Positions 26,379-36,763 are shown, counted from the stretch's first letter. The stretch is 64,000 nt of DNA from Chryseobacterium echinoideorum (GCF_007474535.1 NZ_VKNW01000013.1:25495-89494); one strand, 5' to 3'. Numbers and translations are program-made. The notes: a model not told the origin generated them from the letters alone.

Positions 26379-28496
26379 TTAACCTTTAGCCTTAGCGATT
26401 ACGTCTTCAGCAACGTTTGAAGGAGCAGCTTCGTATCTTTCAAATTCCATTGAAGATGTTGCTCTACCTGAAGATAAAGTTCTAAGAGAAGTTACATAAC
26501 CAAACATTTCAGAAAGCGGAACGAAAGCTTTGATTACTTTAGCGTTGTTTCTGTCATCCATACCATTTACAGTACCTCTTCTTCTGTTAAGGTCTCCTAC
26601 GATGTCTCCCATGTATTCTTCAGGAGTTACTACTTCAAGTTTCATGATTGGTTCCATGATTACTGCTTTAGCAGCTCTACCAGATTCTTTGAAACCTAAC
26701 TTTGCAGCCAATTCGAAAGACAACTGATCCGAGTCAACCTGGTGGTAAGATCCGTCTTTTAAAACAATTTTCATTGCCTCAACTTCGAATCCTGCCAAAG
26801 GACCGTTCTTCATTGCTTCTCTGAATCCTTTTTCAACAGAAGGAATAAATTCTTTCGGAATATTACCCCCCTTAATTTCGTTGATGAATTCAAGACCTGT
26901 TTTACCTTCGTCAGCAGGACCAATTGTGAATACGATATCGGCGAATTTACCTCTACCTCCAGACTGTTTTTTGTAAACTTCTCTGTGGTTAGCTGTTTGT
27001 GTAAGTGCTTCTTTGTACTCTACCTGTGGTTGACCTTGGTTAACTTCTACTTTGAACTCTCTTCTCATACGGTCTACGATGATATCCAAGTGAAGCTCAC
27101 CCATACCGGAGATGATTGTTTGTCCTGAAGCTTCGTCAGTCTTAACCTGGAATGTAGGATCTTCTTCAGCTAATTTAGCCAAAGCGTTACCCATTTTATC
27201 CTGGTCAGCTTTCGTTTTAGGCTCAACAGCGATACCGATTACCGGATCCGGGAAGATCATAGATTCAAGAACGATTGGGTTCTTTTCATCAGATAAAGTA
27301 TCACCTGTTTTAATATCTTTAAATCCTACAGCAGCACCAATATCTCCAGCTTCAATATATTCAACCGGGTTTTGTTTGTTTGCGTGCATCTGATAGATTC
27401 TGGAAATTCTTTCTTTGTTACCAGATCTTGTGTTCAAAACATAAGAACCTGCATCCAATCTTCCTGAATAAGCTCTGAAGAATGCTAACCTACCTACGAA
27501 TGGGTCAGTAGCAATTTTGAAAGCTAATGCAGAAAAAGGCTCATCAACAGATGGTTTTCTTTCGATCTCAGCGTCAGTTCTTGGGTCTGTTCCTGCGATA
27601 TTATCCTTATCTAATGGAGAAGGAAGATATTTACAAACAGCATCCAACATAAACTGTACTCCTTTGTTTTTGAAAGAAGATCCACAAGTCATTGGAATGA
27701 TAGAAAGATCAATAGTCGCTTTTCTTAACGCTTCGTTGATTTCTTCTTCAGAAATTGAATCCGGATCTTCGAAGAATTTCTCCATCAAAGTCTCATCATA
27801 ATCAGCTACAGCTTCTACTAATTTTTCTCTATATTCAAGAACTTCATCTTTCATGTCCTCAGGAATCGGAACTACTTCATAAGTAGCACCTTGTCCAGCT
27901 TCATCCCAGATGATCGCTCTGTTTTTGATTAAGTCTACAACCCCTTTGAAATCTTCCTCAGCACCGATTGGTAAAACGATTGGAACCGCATTAGATCCTA
28001 ACATTTCTTTTACTTGTTTTACAACGTTCAAGAAGTCAGCACCCTGTCTGTCCATTTTGTTTACGAATCCCATTCTCGCAACTTTGTAGTTGTCAGCCAA
28101 TCTCCAGTTTGTTTCAGACTGAGGCTCAACTCCGTCTACTGCAGAGAAAAGGAATACCAAACCGTCCAATACTCTCAAAGATCTGTTTACTTCTACTGTG
28201 AAGTCAACGTGTCCTGGTGTATCAATGATGTTGAAGTGGTAAGGTTTTGTTTCAGGTAATTTCTTACCTTGATCTGTTGGGAAATTCCAGTTACAAGTAG
28301 TTGCAGCAGAAGTAATGGTAATCCCTCTTTCTGCTTCCTGTTCCATCCAGTCCATTGTAGAAGCACCATCGTGAACCTCTCCAATTTTGTGGTTTACACC
28401 TGTATAGAATAAAATCCTTTCTGTAGTGGTAGTTTTCCCTGCATCAATGTGAGCAGCAATACCGATATTTCTTGTAAATTTAAGATCTCTTCCCAT
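26379..28496 (-). CDS. fusA: elongation factor G
   Basis: EF-G (705 aa) is the GTPase of ribosomal translocation. G1 is [20 protein letters not shown]2 contains [11 protein letters not shown]3 is DTPGHVDFT, and G4 is [11 protein letters not shown]. The later domains show [16 protein letters not shown] (domain III) and [14 protein letters not shown] (domain V). Length is normal. It lies 6 bp after rpsG. Confidence 0.98.
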   Translation of the reverse strand: MGRDLKFTRNIGIAAHIDAGKTTTTERILFYTGVNHKIGEVHDGASTMDWMEQEAERGITITSAATTCNWNFPTDQGKKLPETKPYHFNIIDTPGHVDFTVEVNRSLRVLDGLVFLFSAVDGVEPQSETNWRLADNYKVARMGFVNKMDRQGADFLNVVKQVKEMLGSNAVPIVLPIGAEEDFKGVVDLIKNRAIIWDEAGQGATYEVVPIPEDMKDEVLEYREKLVEAVADYDETLMEKFFEDPDSISEEEINEALRKATIDLSIIPMTCGSSFKNKGVQFMLDAVCKYLPSPLDKDNIAGTDPRTDAEIERKPSVDEPFSALAFKIATDPFVGRLAFFRAYSGRLDAGSYVLNTRSGNKERISRIYQMHANKQNPVEYIEAGDIGAAVGFKDIKTGDTLSDEKNPIVLESMIFPDPVIGIAVEPKTKADQDKMGNALAKLAEEDPTFQVKTDEASGQTIISGMGELHLDIIVDRMRREFKVEVNQGQPQVEYKEALTQTANHREVYKKQSGGRGKFADIVFTIGPADEGKTGLEFINEIKGGNIPKEFIPSVEKGFREAMKNGPLAGFEVEAMKIVLKDGSYHQVDSDQLSFELAAKLGFKESGRAAKAVIMEPIMKLEVVTPEEYMGDIVGDLNRRRGTVNGMDDRNNAKVIKAFVPLSEMFGYVTSLRTLSSGRATSSMEFERYEAAPSNVAEDVIAKAKG

Positions 28497-28502
28497 TTCA
28501 GA

Positions 28503-28979
28503 TTAGAATTTGAAGTGTGAGAAAGCTTTGTTCGCTTCCGCCATTTTGTGAGTATCAGATTTTTTCTTGTAAGCAGCACCTTCTTCTCTTGAAGCAGCTA
28601 CCACTTCGTTAGCTAATTTCAAAGCCATAGACTTATCATTTCTAGCTTTAGAATATTTGATTAACCATTTCATTGCCATAGAAATTTTTCTGTCGGCTCT
28701 GATTGGCATCGGGATCTGGAAGTTAGCACCACCTACTCTTCTGGAACGTACTTCTACGTGAGGCATTACGTTTGTCAATGCATCTTTCCAGATTTCAAGG
28801 GCTGTTTTCTCAGTATCTCCTTTTTTTGTTTCTACGATATCTAATGCATCATAGAAAATTTTGAATGCGATAGACTTCTTACCGTCTAGCATTAAGTTGT
28901 TTACAAATCTAGTTACCAATTGATCATTAAATTTCGGATCTGGTAACAACGGTCTTTTTTTCGCTTTTGTCTTTCTCAT
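28503..28979 (-). CDS. rpsG: 30S ribosomal protein S7
   Basis: S7 (158 aa) organises the 30S head near the E site. [19 protein letters not shown] and [20 protein letters not shown] are signatures. Between rpsL and fusA in classical str order. Confidence 0.98.
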   Translation of the reverse strand: MRKTKAKKRPLLPDPKFNDQLVTRFVNNLMLDGKKSIAFKIFYDALDIVETKKGDTEKTALEIWKDALTNVMPHVEVRSRRVGGANFQIPMPIRADRKISMAMKWLIKYSKARNDKSMALKLANEVVAASREEGAAYKKKSDTHKMAEANKAFSHFKF

Positions 28980-29002
28980 TGTTTCTGTACCTTATTTAAT
29001 GA

Positions 29003-29416
29003 TTATTTTTTCTTTCCTTTTGCTGGTGCAGCTGCAGCTTGCCCTGGTTTAGGTCTCTTAGCTCCATACTTAGATCTTCTCTGCGTTCTTCCATTTACAC
29101 CTGCTGTGTCTAATGCACCTCTTACGATGTGGTAACGTACTCCCGGTAGGTCTTTCACCCTTCCGCCTCTAACCAATACTATCGAGTGCTCTTGAAGATT
29201 ATGTCCTTCGCCCGGGATGTAGGCGTTGACTTCTTTACCGTTAGAAAGTCTTACCCTTGCAACTTTTCTTAGTGCAGAGTTAGGTTTCTTAGGAGTGGTA
29301 GTATATACTCTCGTACATACACCTCGTCTTTGTGGACAAGAATCAAGGGCAGCCGATTTGCTCTTCTTGGCAAGTGTGGCTCTTCCTTTTCTTACTAATT
29401 GTTGAATAGTAGGCAT
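29003..29416 (-). CDS. rpsL: 30S ribosomal protein S12
   Basis: S12 (137 aa) is at the decoding centre. [40 protein letters not shown] and [16 protein letters not shown] are diagnostic. The Lys residues in the KKPNS and [10 protein letters not shown] loops, changed in streptomycin-resistant mutants of other bacteria, are the wild-type residue. The C-terminal tail after KRPKPGQ is Ala/Lys rich. First gene of the str operon. Confidence 0.98.
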   Translation of the reverse strand: MPTIQQLVRKGRATLAKKSKSAALDSCPQRRGVCTRVYTTTPKKPNSALRKVARVRLSNGKEVNAYIPGEGHNLQEHSIVLVRGGRVKDLPGVRYHIVRGALDTAGVNGRTQRRSKYGAKRPKPGQAAAAPAKGKKK

Positions 29417-29440
29417 TTAATTGCTTTTTATTTTAGGGTG

Positions 29441-29470
29441 CAAAAATATGAATAATTTTTTAATCTACAA
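29441..29470 (-). promoter_or_regulatory. promoter of the str operon
   Basis: On minus TTG (29470-29468), a 19-nt spacer, and TATTTTTG (29448-29441). It is an exact fit to the Bacteroidetes consensus and strikingly similar, spacer included, to the S10-cluster promoter at 19195-19224. Confidence 0.75.
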
Positions 29471-29525
29471 GCAGTTATATAAAATATTCATTTTTTGTTA
29501 AAATTAATATTTCAGGAATTTAAGA

Positions 29526-31103
29526 TTAATCAATCATAACAACTTTCACATTCCTGTTCCATTTATAGTTTTTAATATTCTGCCTCAGCTGATCCGTATG
29601 ATGATCCACCGCATAAATTGAAACTGAATTTTTCGCTACCATTATCCCGTCTTGTATTGTGAGTATAGCCACCTTCTTCCATGTTTTCGGAACAAAACCG
29701 TTGAGCCACTCTTCATAAATAATAGCAATCTCATATTGATGACTCTCTGTATATCTGGTAAGAAATTCTTCAAACTCTTTGTCTGCTTTTTTCTTATTTT
29801 CATTAAAACGTATTGTTTCCTTTGATCCTAAACCCGCAGTGTCCAACAAATGAATATCTGTATAATAGCTGATTGCGCCAATATCATTTGCTACAACTTT
29901 AGATTCATTATAATAGGTATGTAGAAATTTTGCAGACTGCACCTGCTGTTCATAAATATTTTTACCGCCTTTATCAAGCATTCTGTGAGCGAATGCGGTT
30001 TTGTAGCATAAAAGCAGTACATTCATCAAAACTAATACAGACAAAATTTTCTCTCTTTTAATATAATCTCTAAAATCATAAAAAATACCGCTTATTTTTG
30101 GAATGATAACCATTGAAAAACCAGCAAGAATATATGCTTCGTATCGGAAACTTCCTTTTAGCTCCGCAAACAGGGAATGACAAATCATGAGCAGCGAAAA
30201 AACAATCAGCAGAAAATTAGTCTGAATTAGATTATTCATCTTCTTTTTGTGAGTTCCTCTGCCTATAATGAAAACACTCATTAAAATAGGAAAGAAACCA
30301 ATTTTATAAAAACTGATATTCAGGAGAAAATGATCAAAAAAAATTGATTTTAACTGACGCAGAAAATCATCTCCAAAACTGATTTTCGTTCCTTTTACCA
30401 CAACAGAATTAGGAAAAAAATATCCGTCCTGAAGATAATTAAAGTAGCAGAAAATAAGTACAGGAATAAAACCAGCTAATAATACAGTAAACGATTCTTT
30501 CCATTTTTTAACAAGGAGAAAAACAAACGAAAGAATGACAAAATAAAACATACTCTCAAAACGCACCAATCCCATCAAGATTAACGATAAATAGAAACCG
30601 GCAGCAGCAGATCTATTATTATTCATTCTGGAAAAACACCAGATATTTACAACAATCAGCAACACATGAAAGATATGCTCCATTCCTGATAACAGCTGAA
30701 CATGAAGAACAGAAAAAAACAGTGTAAATATAACAGACAGCACAACAAGACTTACCGTATTAAAAACTGCTGAGAAATATTTAACCAAATAAAAAACAAT
30801 CCCAAATCCGCAAAACATATTGAAATATAAAGACAGCAGGTCATTATCACCAAAAATCTTGATAAGAACACTTATAATAAAAGTAAACAATGGTGATGAT
30901 GAAGTAGATGAAAATTGATATTGTGTAATCCCCCAAACTTTGTGAACGGCAAAATTCTTGGCTATTGCCAAATGGATATAGGCATCATCAATAAGATAAG
31001 TATAAGAACCCTCTGTATGCCTGATTGAATTGAAATAATACCCCAGACAAACCACAACGAAAACAGAAATAACAAGAAGTAAACTTTTATTCTTTATAGA
31101 CAT
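29526..31103 (-). CDS. multi-pass membrane protein, GT-C glycosyltransferase-like
   Basis: A 525-aa integral membrane protein with about ten or eleven helices. After helix 1 a loop reads LIDDAYIHLAIAKNFA, an acidic pair in the first extracytoplasmic loop as seen in GT-C transferases (ArnT/PMT type), and then FSSTSSSPLFT. The C-terminal part of about 130 residues is soluble (NDIGAISYYTDIHLLDTAGL). Such enzymes move sugars from polyprenyl carriers, but the substrate here cannot be told. It stands alone between the str operon and dps. Confidence 0.7.
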   Translation of the reverse strand: MSIKNKSLLLVISVFVVVCLGYYFNSIRHTEGSYTYLIDDAYIHLAIAKNFAVHKVWGITQYQFSSTSSSPLFTFIISVLIKIFGDNDLLSLYFNMFCGFGIVFYLVKYFSAVFNTVSLVVLSVIFTLFFSVLHVQLLSGMEHIFHVLLIVVNIWCFSRMNNNRSAAAGFYLSLILMGLVRFESMFYFVILSFVFLLVKKWKESFTVLLAGFIPVLIFCYFNYLQDGYFFPNSVVVKGTKISFGDDFLRQLKSIFFDHFLLNISFYKIGFFPILMSVFIIGRGTHKKKMNNLIQTNFLLIVFSLLMICHSLFAELKGSFRYEAYILAGFSMVIIPKISGIFYDFRDYIKREKILSVLVLMNVLLLCYKTAFAHRMLDKGGKNIYEQQVQSAKFLHTYYNESKVVANDIGAISYYTDIHLLDTAGLGSKETIRFNENKKKADKEFEEFLTRYTESHQYEIAIIYEEWLNGFVPKTWKKVAILTIQDGIMVAKNSVSIYAVDHHTDQLRQNIKNYKWNRNVKVVMID

Positions 31104-31287
31104 TATTTATATTCATTATAAAAATACCAAAGATAAGTATCATCAATCATGTGATCCTATTTTCGGCACAATATTTCTATCAATTAGATTACTGTAAAAG
31201 ATCCTTTGCTTTTGCGAAAATATCATTCTTAAAACATACCACTTTTATATCAACACTAAAATTTAAACCAATATAATATAAACAATT

Positions 31288-31764
31288 ATGAAAAACGCAT
31301 CATTTATCGGACTTAAAGAAAACGATACTCAAAAGATTTCAGAAAAACTAAATGTTTTATTAGCCAACTATTCGGTATTTTATCAAAATACACGAGGTTC
31401 ACACTGGAACATCAAAGGGGAACAGTTTTTTACGCTTCATCCAAAATTTGAAGAATTATACAATAATCTTGTGCTTAAAATTGATGAAATTGCTGAGAGA
31501 ATATTAACATTAGGAGACACTCCTGCACACAATTATTCAGATTACCTCAATGTTTCGACGATTAAAGAAAGTAAAGAAGTTACAGATGGAAACAAAAGCG
31601 TTGAAATTATTCTTAACTCATTTAAAGTGGTGATTGAACTTCAAAGAGAGTTATTAGAAATGAGCGAAAAAGCCGGAGATGAAGGAACCAATTCCCAAAT
31701 GAGCGATTATATTACCGAACAGGAAAAAGAAGTTTGGATGTACAGTTCATTTTTAGGTAAATAA
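31288..31764 (+). CDS. dps: Dps family ferritin-like protein
   Basis: A 158-aa Dps-type protein that stores iron and protects DNA from peroxide as a 12-subunit shell. Ferroxidase-site residues at the subunit interface appear with the right spacing: H39 (SHWNIKG), H51, E55, D66 and E70 (KIDEIAERI). The spacing matches the H-H-D-D-E pattern of known Dps proteins. It is probably monocistronic: a terminator follows. Confidence 0.93.
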   Translation: MKNASFIGLKENDTQKISEKLNVLLANYSVFYQNTRGSHWNIKGEQFFTLHPKFEELYNNLVLKIDEIAERILTLGDTPAHNYSDYLNVSTIKESKEVTDGNKSVEIILNSFKVVIELQRELLEMSEKAGDEGTNSQMSDYITEQEKEVWMYSSFLGK

Positions 31765-31789
31765 AATAATCGCCCACCCTAAATATTTC

Positions 31790-31818
31790 AAAAATCGTCT
31801 TATTTTTAGACGATTTTT
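31790..31818 (+). terminator. terminator after dps
   Basis: AAAAATCGTCT / AGACGATTTTT is a perfect 11-bp stem with a 7-nt loop followed by ATTTTT. It is 25 bp after the dps stop and just before the pncB promoter. Confidence 0.8.
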
Positions 31819-31831
31819 ATTTTTAAATAAT

Positions 31832-31839
31832 TAAATTTG
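31832..31839 (+). promoter_or_regulatory. -7 box (TAAATTTG) of pncB
   Basis: TAAATTTG lies 17 nt before the pncB ATG. No TTG is found at the usual upstream distance, so only the -7 half is supported. Confidence 0.4.
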
Positions 31840-31856
31840 CGTTAAAATTACACAAT

Positions 31857-33035
31857 ATGCAAAATATTCACCTCAATTCGATTCTTGATAACGATTTTTA
31901 TAAAATAACCATGCAGAATGCCGTGGTAAAACTTTTTCCGAGCCAGATGGTAAAGTATGAATTTATCAACCGCGGAAAACACCATTTCCCAGAAGGTTTT
32001 GATCAAGCTTTAAGAGAAATCATCAATAAAATGGCAGAATTAAAACTAACCAAAGACGAAAAGAAATTTTTGGCGAAAACCTGTCCATATCTTGATTTGC
32101 CTTACCTTGATTTTTTGGAAGGCTACCATTATGATCCTTCAGAAGTAAAAATAACCCAAACCGGAAATGATGTATCTGTAACCGTTGAAGGACTTTGGTA
32201 CAGAACCATCTTGTGGGAAGTTCCACTTTTGGCTATTATCAGCGAATTGCACTATGAGATGAACCACATGGAAAGAGACTCCAATGAAATCGTCATGAAT
32301 AAAACGCTTGAAAAAGCAGAATCATTAAATAGACTGGGCGTTACTTTTGCAGAATTCGGAACCCGTAGAAGACATTCTTATAAGGTTCAGAATCTTGTTA
32401 TGGAAGCATTGACTCAGAAAAAAGATTCAACATTTATCGGAAGCTCTAATGTTCATTTTGCAATGAAATATGGCGTAAAACCTATCGGAACTCATGCCCA
32501 TGAATGGTTTATGTTCCATGGAGCCGAATTTGGATTTAAAATGGCAAACGAAATGGCTTTAGAACACTGGGTAGATGTTTACCGTGGTGATTTGGGAGTT
32601 GCGCTTTCAGACACTTACACCACTGACGTATTTTTCCGCCAGTTTGATAAAAAATTCGCCAAACTTTTTGATGGTGTGCGACACGACAGCGGCGATCCGC
32701 TGGAATTTGCAGACAAAACCATTGCACATTATCAAAACAACGGAATCAATCCTTTATTCAAATACATTATCTTCTCTGATAATCTCAATCTGGAAAAGGT
32801 AGAAGAAATCACCAATTACTGCAAAGGAAAAATCGGGGTTTCTTTCGGAATCGGAACCAATCTCACCAACGATGTCGGTCTAAAGCCAATGAACATGGTG
32901 ATGAAACTTATTGGTGTTCAGGCTCCCAATAAAGAATGGATCCCCACCGTAAAACTTTCTGACGAAAAAGGAAAATATACCGGAGATCCAAAAATGATCG
33001 AACTGGCAAAAGAGTTTTTACGTATTAAAGATTAA
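31857..33035 (+). CDS. pncB: nicotinate phosphoribosyltransferase
   Basis: A 392-aa enzyme making nicotinate mononucleotide from nicotinate and PRPP in NAD salvage. Motifs: LDNDFYKITMQNAV near the N-terminus, FGTRRRHSYKVQNLV, GTHAHEWFMFHGAEFGF (with the His region that is phosphorylated in the family), YTTDVFFRQF, GVRHDSGDPLEFADK, and SFGIGTNLTND for phosphate binding. Length matches the family. Confidence 0.96.
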   Translation: MQNIHLNSILDNDFYKITMQNAVVKLFPSQMVKYEFINRGKHHFPEGFDQALREIINKMAELKLTKDEKKFLAKTCPYLDLPYLDFLEGYHYDPSEVKITQTGNDVSVTVEGLWYRTILWEVPLLAIISELHYEMNHMERDSNEIVMNKTLEKAESLNRLGVTFAEFGTRRRHSYKVQNLVMEALTQKKDSTFIGSSNVHFAMKYGVKPIGTHAHEWFMFHGAEFGFKMANEMALEHWVDVYRGDLGVALSDTYTTDVFFRQFDKKFAKLFDGVRHDSGDPLEFADKTIAHYQNNGINPLFKYIIFSDNLNLEKVEEITNYCKGKIGVSFGIGTNLTNDVGLKPMNMVMKLIGVQAPNKEWIPTVKLSDEKGKYTGDPKMIELAKEFLRIKD

Positions 33036-33047
33036 AACATACAAAAA

Positions 33048-33563
33048 ATGAAAAAAATAATATTTCTGCTGGCAATTTCATTCTTCATAACTTCATGTTT
33101 TATCCATACAAAAGGCGAAAACGGAAAACCCGGACTTCCCGGAAAAGACGGAACTTCTCCCGATTCAAAAATTGGTTTTAATCAGAAAATGGCAGATTCT
33201 TTAGGCGCAGACCATTACGGGATGAAACCTTATATTATTGTAATGCTCACGACAGGCTCAGCGAAAATTGAAGACAAAACGAAAATGACCGAACTCATGA
33301 AAGGTCACATGAGCAATATCGGAAGATTAGCCAAAGAAGGAAAAATAGTAGTTGCAGGACCATTTTCCGAAAAAAATATTCGGGATTATCGTGGAATGTT
33401 CATATTCAACACAAAGTCAAAAGAAGAAGCGGAATCTTGGGTAAAAACAGATCCTGCCGTTGCAGCCGGAGTTTTTGGTTATGAAATTTTTCCTTGGTAC
33501 GGCTCTGCTGCTTTGCCATTGTACCTGAAACACCATAAGGAGATTGCTAAAGAAAATCCGTGA
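33048..33563 (+). CDS. lipoprotein with collagen-like segment and YciI-like domain
   Basis: A 171-aa protein, 12 bp after pncB. A lipobox (FITSC, Cys 17) is followed by five Gly-X-Y triplets (residues 23-37, GENGKPGLPGKDGTS). The rest (about 55-165) looks like a YCII-related domain: MLTTGSAKIEDKTKMTELMK, HMSNIGRLAKEGKIVVAGPF, FNTKSKEEAESWVKTDPAV. YciI-type proteins are dimeric alpha-beta barrel proteins, usually cytoplasmic; a lipid-anchored, exported version is unusual. The function is unknown. Confidence 0.8.
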   Translation: MKKIIFLLAISFFITSCFIHTKGENGKPGLPGKDGTSPDSKIGFNQKMADSLGADHYGMKPYIIVMLTTGSAKIEDKTKMTELMKGHMSNIGRLAKEGKIVVAGPFSEKNIRDYRGMFIFNTKSKEEAESWVKTDPAVAAGVFGYEIFPWYGSAALPLYLKHHKEIAKENP

Positions 33564-33637
33564 TCTTTTTAATCTAATGAAAATTTGACTTCGTAAACTT
33601 GTGAGCTTTTCTTATCTTTAATTAAAACTAAACTCAC

Positions 33638-34393
33638 ATGAAAACCATCGAAGAAGTTCTGAAAAAATTAGACGAAATCATTATCTGGGCCAAAGAAAAC
33701 CAAAGTCCGGTCGGATATTTCGCCTGCACTTACCGAATAATGACCGCTCAGGTTTTGAAAGGAATTCAACAGAAAAAATTTGAAGATAACCCAAGAATGA
33801 TTCTGTTGGATCTCGCTTTTGCTAACCGGTATCTTGAAGCCTGGGATAATTACAATTCAGGAAAAAAATGCACAAAATCGTGGCAGATAGCTTTTGATGC
33901 GGCAAAAAATAAAGATTTACTAATTCTTCAGCATATTTTTCTTGGAATGAATGCACACATCAATCTTGATTTGGGAATTTCCGCCGCATTCGTCATGCCG
34001 TACCGAAAAATCAGTCCTTTGAAAAAAGATTTTGAAAACATCAATAATGTGATTGCTTCTATTAACCAAAAGGTTCAGGATTCGTTAAATAAAATCTGTT
34101 ATCCTATTGATCTGATTGATAAACTTTCCAACGGAAAAGACAATGCCGTTTTAGATTTTGCCATTTCCAAAGCAAGAGAAACTTCCTGGGCAACGGCGGT
34201 GATTGTATCTAATACCCCAAAGATCTTAAAACAGAATGTCATTGGAATTGTAGATTATGCCGCAGCAAAAGTTGCCACCCAAATTTTAAATCCTAAAATT
34301 CTGACCCCTGCCTTGCTGAAGGAATTAAAAAAATGTGAAAACAATGACGTAGTAAAGAATATTGAAATTCTGGCTTCTACAAAAAATGTATAA
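33638..34393 (+). CDS. DUF5995-like protein
   Basis: A 251-aa soluble helical protein. The conserved features FANRYLEAWDNYNSG, SWQIAFDAA and FLGMNAHINLDLGISAA match what I know as DUF5995; the HINLDL region suggests a metal- or active-site histidine. Function unknown. It is followed convergently by an SGNH hydrolase gene only 9 bp away. Confidence 0.7.
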   Translation: MKTIEEVLKKLDEIIIWAKENQSPVGYFACTYRIMTAQVLKGIQQKKFEDNPRMILLDLAFANRYLEAWDNYNSGKKCTKSWQIAFDAAKNKDLLILQHIFLGMNAHINLDLGISAAFVMPYRKISPLKKDFENINNVIASINQKVQDSLNKICYPIDLIDKLSNGKDNAVLDFAISKARETSWATAVIVSNTPKILKQNVIGIVDYAAAKVATQILNPKILTPALLKELKKCENNDVVKNIEILASTKNV

Positions 34394-34402
34394 AAAGAAC
34401 TC

Positions 34403-35062
34403 TTAGTTTTTACCTATTTTTTTCATCAGGATCGCTTCCATTTTTTCATAGCCTTTTGCTGTTGGATGAATTTCGTCTTCGGTGTAGATTTTGTCCAGTC
34501 CGTTTCGGGAATCTTTCATTTCAGAATGATAATCTATGTAAGGGATATTGTGCTTTTTCGCATAGCCTTCAATCATTTTGTTGAGTGCGATTACTTTTTC
34601 CGCCGGATGCATATCTTTTCTCCATCCGAAATCATAAGCAGGAAGCAAGGAGCATAAAACAACTTTGATATTATTTGCTTTTGCAAGTTCCACCATAGAA
34701 ACTATATTTCCAAAAACTTTGTATAAAGAAATCGGACCTTGATTTTCTGCAATATCATTGGTTCCGGCAAGAATGATCACACGTTTCGGTTTTAAATTGA
34801 TGACATCTTCACGGAATCTTAAAAGCATCTGCGAAGTTACCTGTCCACTGATTCCTCTTCCGACGAAATTATTTTTTTTGAAAAATGAAGGGTCAGTAGA
34901 AAACCAGCCTTCTGTGATAGAATCACCCATCAAAACAGAATTCGGAATTATATTTTGTGCTAAAACTTGCTGATTTTGCTTTTCATATTTCGCATAATTG
35001 GCAAAATCCTGCCCTGAAAGTATCGCTGAAAACATCATGGCTGCAATGCTTAAAAATTTCAT
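34403..35062 (-). CDS. SGNH/GDSL-type esterase, exported
   Basis: A 219-aa hydrolase with an N-terminal signal peptide of about 18 residues. Block I is VLMGDSITEGW with Ser 48 as nucleophile; block II supplies Gly in VGRGISGQ; block III is ILAGTNDIAENQG; block V is DEIHPTAKGY with the Asp-His pair. It resembles the PAF-acetylhydrolase/sialate O-acetylesterase type. The substrate cannot be told. Confidence 0.9.
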   Translation of the reverse strand: MKFLSIAAMMFSAILSGQDFANYAKYEKQNQQVLAQNIIPNSVLMGDSITEGWFSTDPSFFKKNNFVGRGISGQVTSQMLLRFREDVINLKPKRVIILAGTNDIAENQGPISLYKVFGNIVSMVELAKANNIKVVLCSLLPAYDFGWRKDMHPAEKVIALNKMIEGYAKKHNIPYIDYHSEMKDSRNGLDKIYTEDEIHPTAKGYEKMEAILMKKIGKN

Positions 35063-35212
35063 GAAGGTTTATTTTAATTTGAAAGAATGAAATAACGGAA
35101 AACAAATTGATTCTGCAAGTTTATATTTTGGAAAGTTGCGAAATTTTCTTTAAAAATTATTCCCATATCAAAACTTACGGTTTTCCATAAAACAAATCAA
35201 CAGGTGTTTTTG

Positions 35213-35220
35213 TAATTTTG
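35213..35220 (+). promoter_or_regulatory. -7 box (TAATTTTG) directly before rmuC
   Basis: TAATTTTG ends only 4 nt before the ATG, so a transcript starting at the usual distance would begin at or next to the start codon. No TTG is seen 19-22 nt upstream. Confidence 0.4.
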
Positions 35221-35224
35221 GAAA

Positions 35225-36700
35225 ATGGAAATCACCTATTTAATTATCGGAATTATAGCCGGAGGAATCCTCGGCGCAGTTATTTTATACTTCGTTCTGA
35301 GATCTTCTTCCGTTCCGAGAAGTTCTTATGATGAACTCAATAACTTATCTATTAAAAACAGTTCCGATTTAGAAAATTCAAATCTGAAAATCCAGGAACT
35401 GCATCAAAATATCAATAAAGAAAAAGAGCTGAATCTTCAGCAAACCGATTTACTGAATGATCTGAAAAACGAATTTGCTAAGATTTCTGCTGAAAACAAT
35501 TTCCTTCGTTCCCAAAATATGGAATTGGAAAAAATATCTGCCGAAAGACAGGAATTATTCATCAAAAATTCTGAATTAAAAGCTCAAAATGAAAGTCTTC
35601 ATCAATTGTTAGACAACCAAAAAGAAGAAATAAAAAAAATTCAGGAAGAAGGAAAACTTCAGTTTGAAAATTTAGCCAATAAAATCCTTGAAGAAAAAAC
35701 GGAAAAATTTACCACCCTCAACCAAAGCAACCTTAAAAATATTCTTGATCCCTTTCAGGAAAAAATCAATGAACTGAAAAACAAAGTAAATGAAGCCTAT
35801 GAAAAAGAAAATAAAGAACGTTTTTCTTTGGGTGAAAAAGTAAAAGAATTAGCACTTCTCAACCAACAGATTTCTGAAGATGCCAAAAAATTAACAAAAG
35901 CGCTGAAAGGAGAAAGCAAAACTCAGGGAAACTGGGGCGAAATGATTCTTGAAAGTATTCTGGAAAAGTCTGGGCTGGTAAAAGGCAGGGAATATTTTCT
36001 TGAACACGAACTACGTGACGAGGACAACAAAGCTCTTTTTTCTGAGTTTTCAGGCAAAAAAATGCGCCCCGATGCAGTGGTAAAATATCCTGATGAGAGA
36101 AACGTGATCATAGATTCAAAAGTTTCTTTAACAGCGTTCACCGAACTTGTTGATGAGAATGATTCAGATATTTATCAAATCAAACTCAATCAGCATCTTT
36201 CATCCGTAAAAAACCATATTAACCAGCTGAGTCAGAAAGCGTATGATGATTACGGAAAATCTCTGGATTTCGTCATGATGTTTATTCCGAGTGAGCCTGC
36301 GTATATTGCCGCCATGCAGGCTGATCAAAATCTTTGGAATTTTGCCTATGACAGAAGAATCCTGCTTTTAAACCCGAGTAATCTGATCACTTCTTTAAAA
36401 CTGATTGCTGACCTCTGGAAACGCGAATATCAGAACCGAAACTCTGTAGAAATTGCAGAGCGTGGGGCTAAACTTTACGATAAGTTTGTAGGTTTTATAG
36501 AAAATCTGGAAAAGATCGGAAAGAATCTGGATCAGACTAAAAACACTTACAACGATGCCTACAAGCAGCTCTACACGGGCAACGATAACCTGATTATCCA
36601 AACTCAGAAACTGAAAAATTTAGGAATAAAAAATAAAAAAGAACTTCCTCAAAGCCTTGTTGAAAATTCTCAGAACACACTAGAAACTCCGGAAGAATAA
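35225..36700 (+). CDS. rmuC: DNA recombination protein RmuC
   Basis: A 491-aa protein limiting inversions at inverted repeats. N-terminal membrane anchor (about residues 4-25), a long coiled coil (about 35-230), then the RmuC nuclease-like domain (about 235-455) with GNWGEMILESILEKSGLVKG, RPDAVVKYPDERNVIIDSKV (acidic/Lys core of a PD-(D/E)XK-like fold) and FVMMFIPSEPAYIAAMQ. Typical length. Confidence 0.95.
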   Translation: MEITYLIIGIIAGGILGAVILYFVLRSSSVPRSSYDELNNLSIKNSSDLENSNLKIQELHQNINKEKELNLQQTDLLNDLKNEFAKISAENNFLRSQNMELEKISAERQELFIKNSELKAQNESLHQLLDNQKEEIKKIQEEGKLQFENLANKILEEKTEKFTTLNQSNLKNILDPFQEKINELKNKVNEAYEKENKERFSLGEKVKELALLNQQISEDAKKLTKALKGESKTQGNWGEMILESILEKSGLVKGREYFLEHELRDEDNKALFSEFSGKKMRPDAVVKYPDERNVIIDSKVSLTAFTELVDENDSDIYQIKLNQHLSSVKNHINQLSQKAYDDYGKSLDFVMMFIPSEPAYIAAMQADQNLWNFAYDRRILLLNPSNLITSLKLIADLWKREYQNRNSVEIAERGAKLYDKFVGFIENLEKIGKNLDQTKNTYNDAYKQLYTGNDNLIIQTQKLKNLGIKNKKELPQSLVENSQNTLETPEE

Positions 36701-36751
36701 TTCGTTATTTCAGATCAGTTCTGAGGTTTTTCATTTAACTGTAATTTTAAC

Positions 36752-36759
36752 TAATTTTG
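36752..36759 (+). promoter_or_regulatory. -7 box (TAATTTTG) directly before the SpoU methyltransferase gene
   Basis: TAATTTTG ends 4 nt before the ATG at 36764, the same arrangement as for rmuC. This predicts a leaderless or nearly leaderless transcript. Confidence 0.4.
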
Positions 36760-36763
36760 CAGC

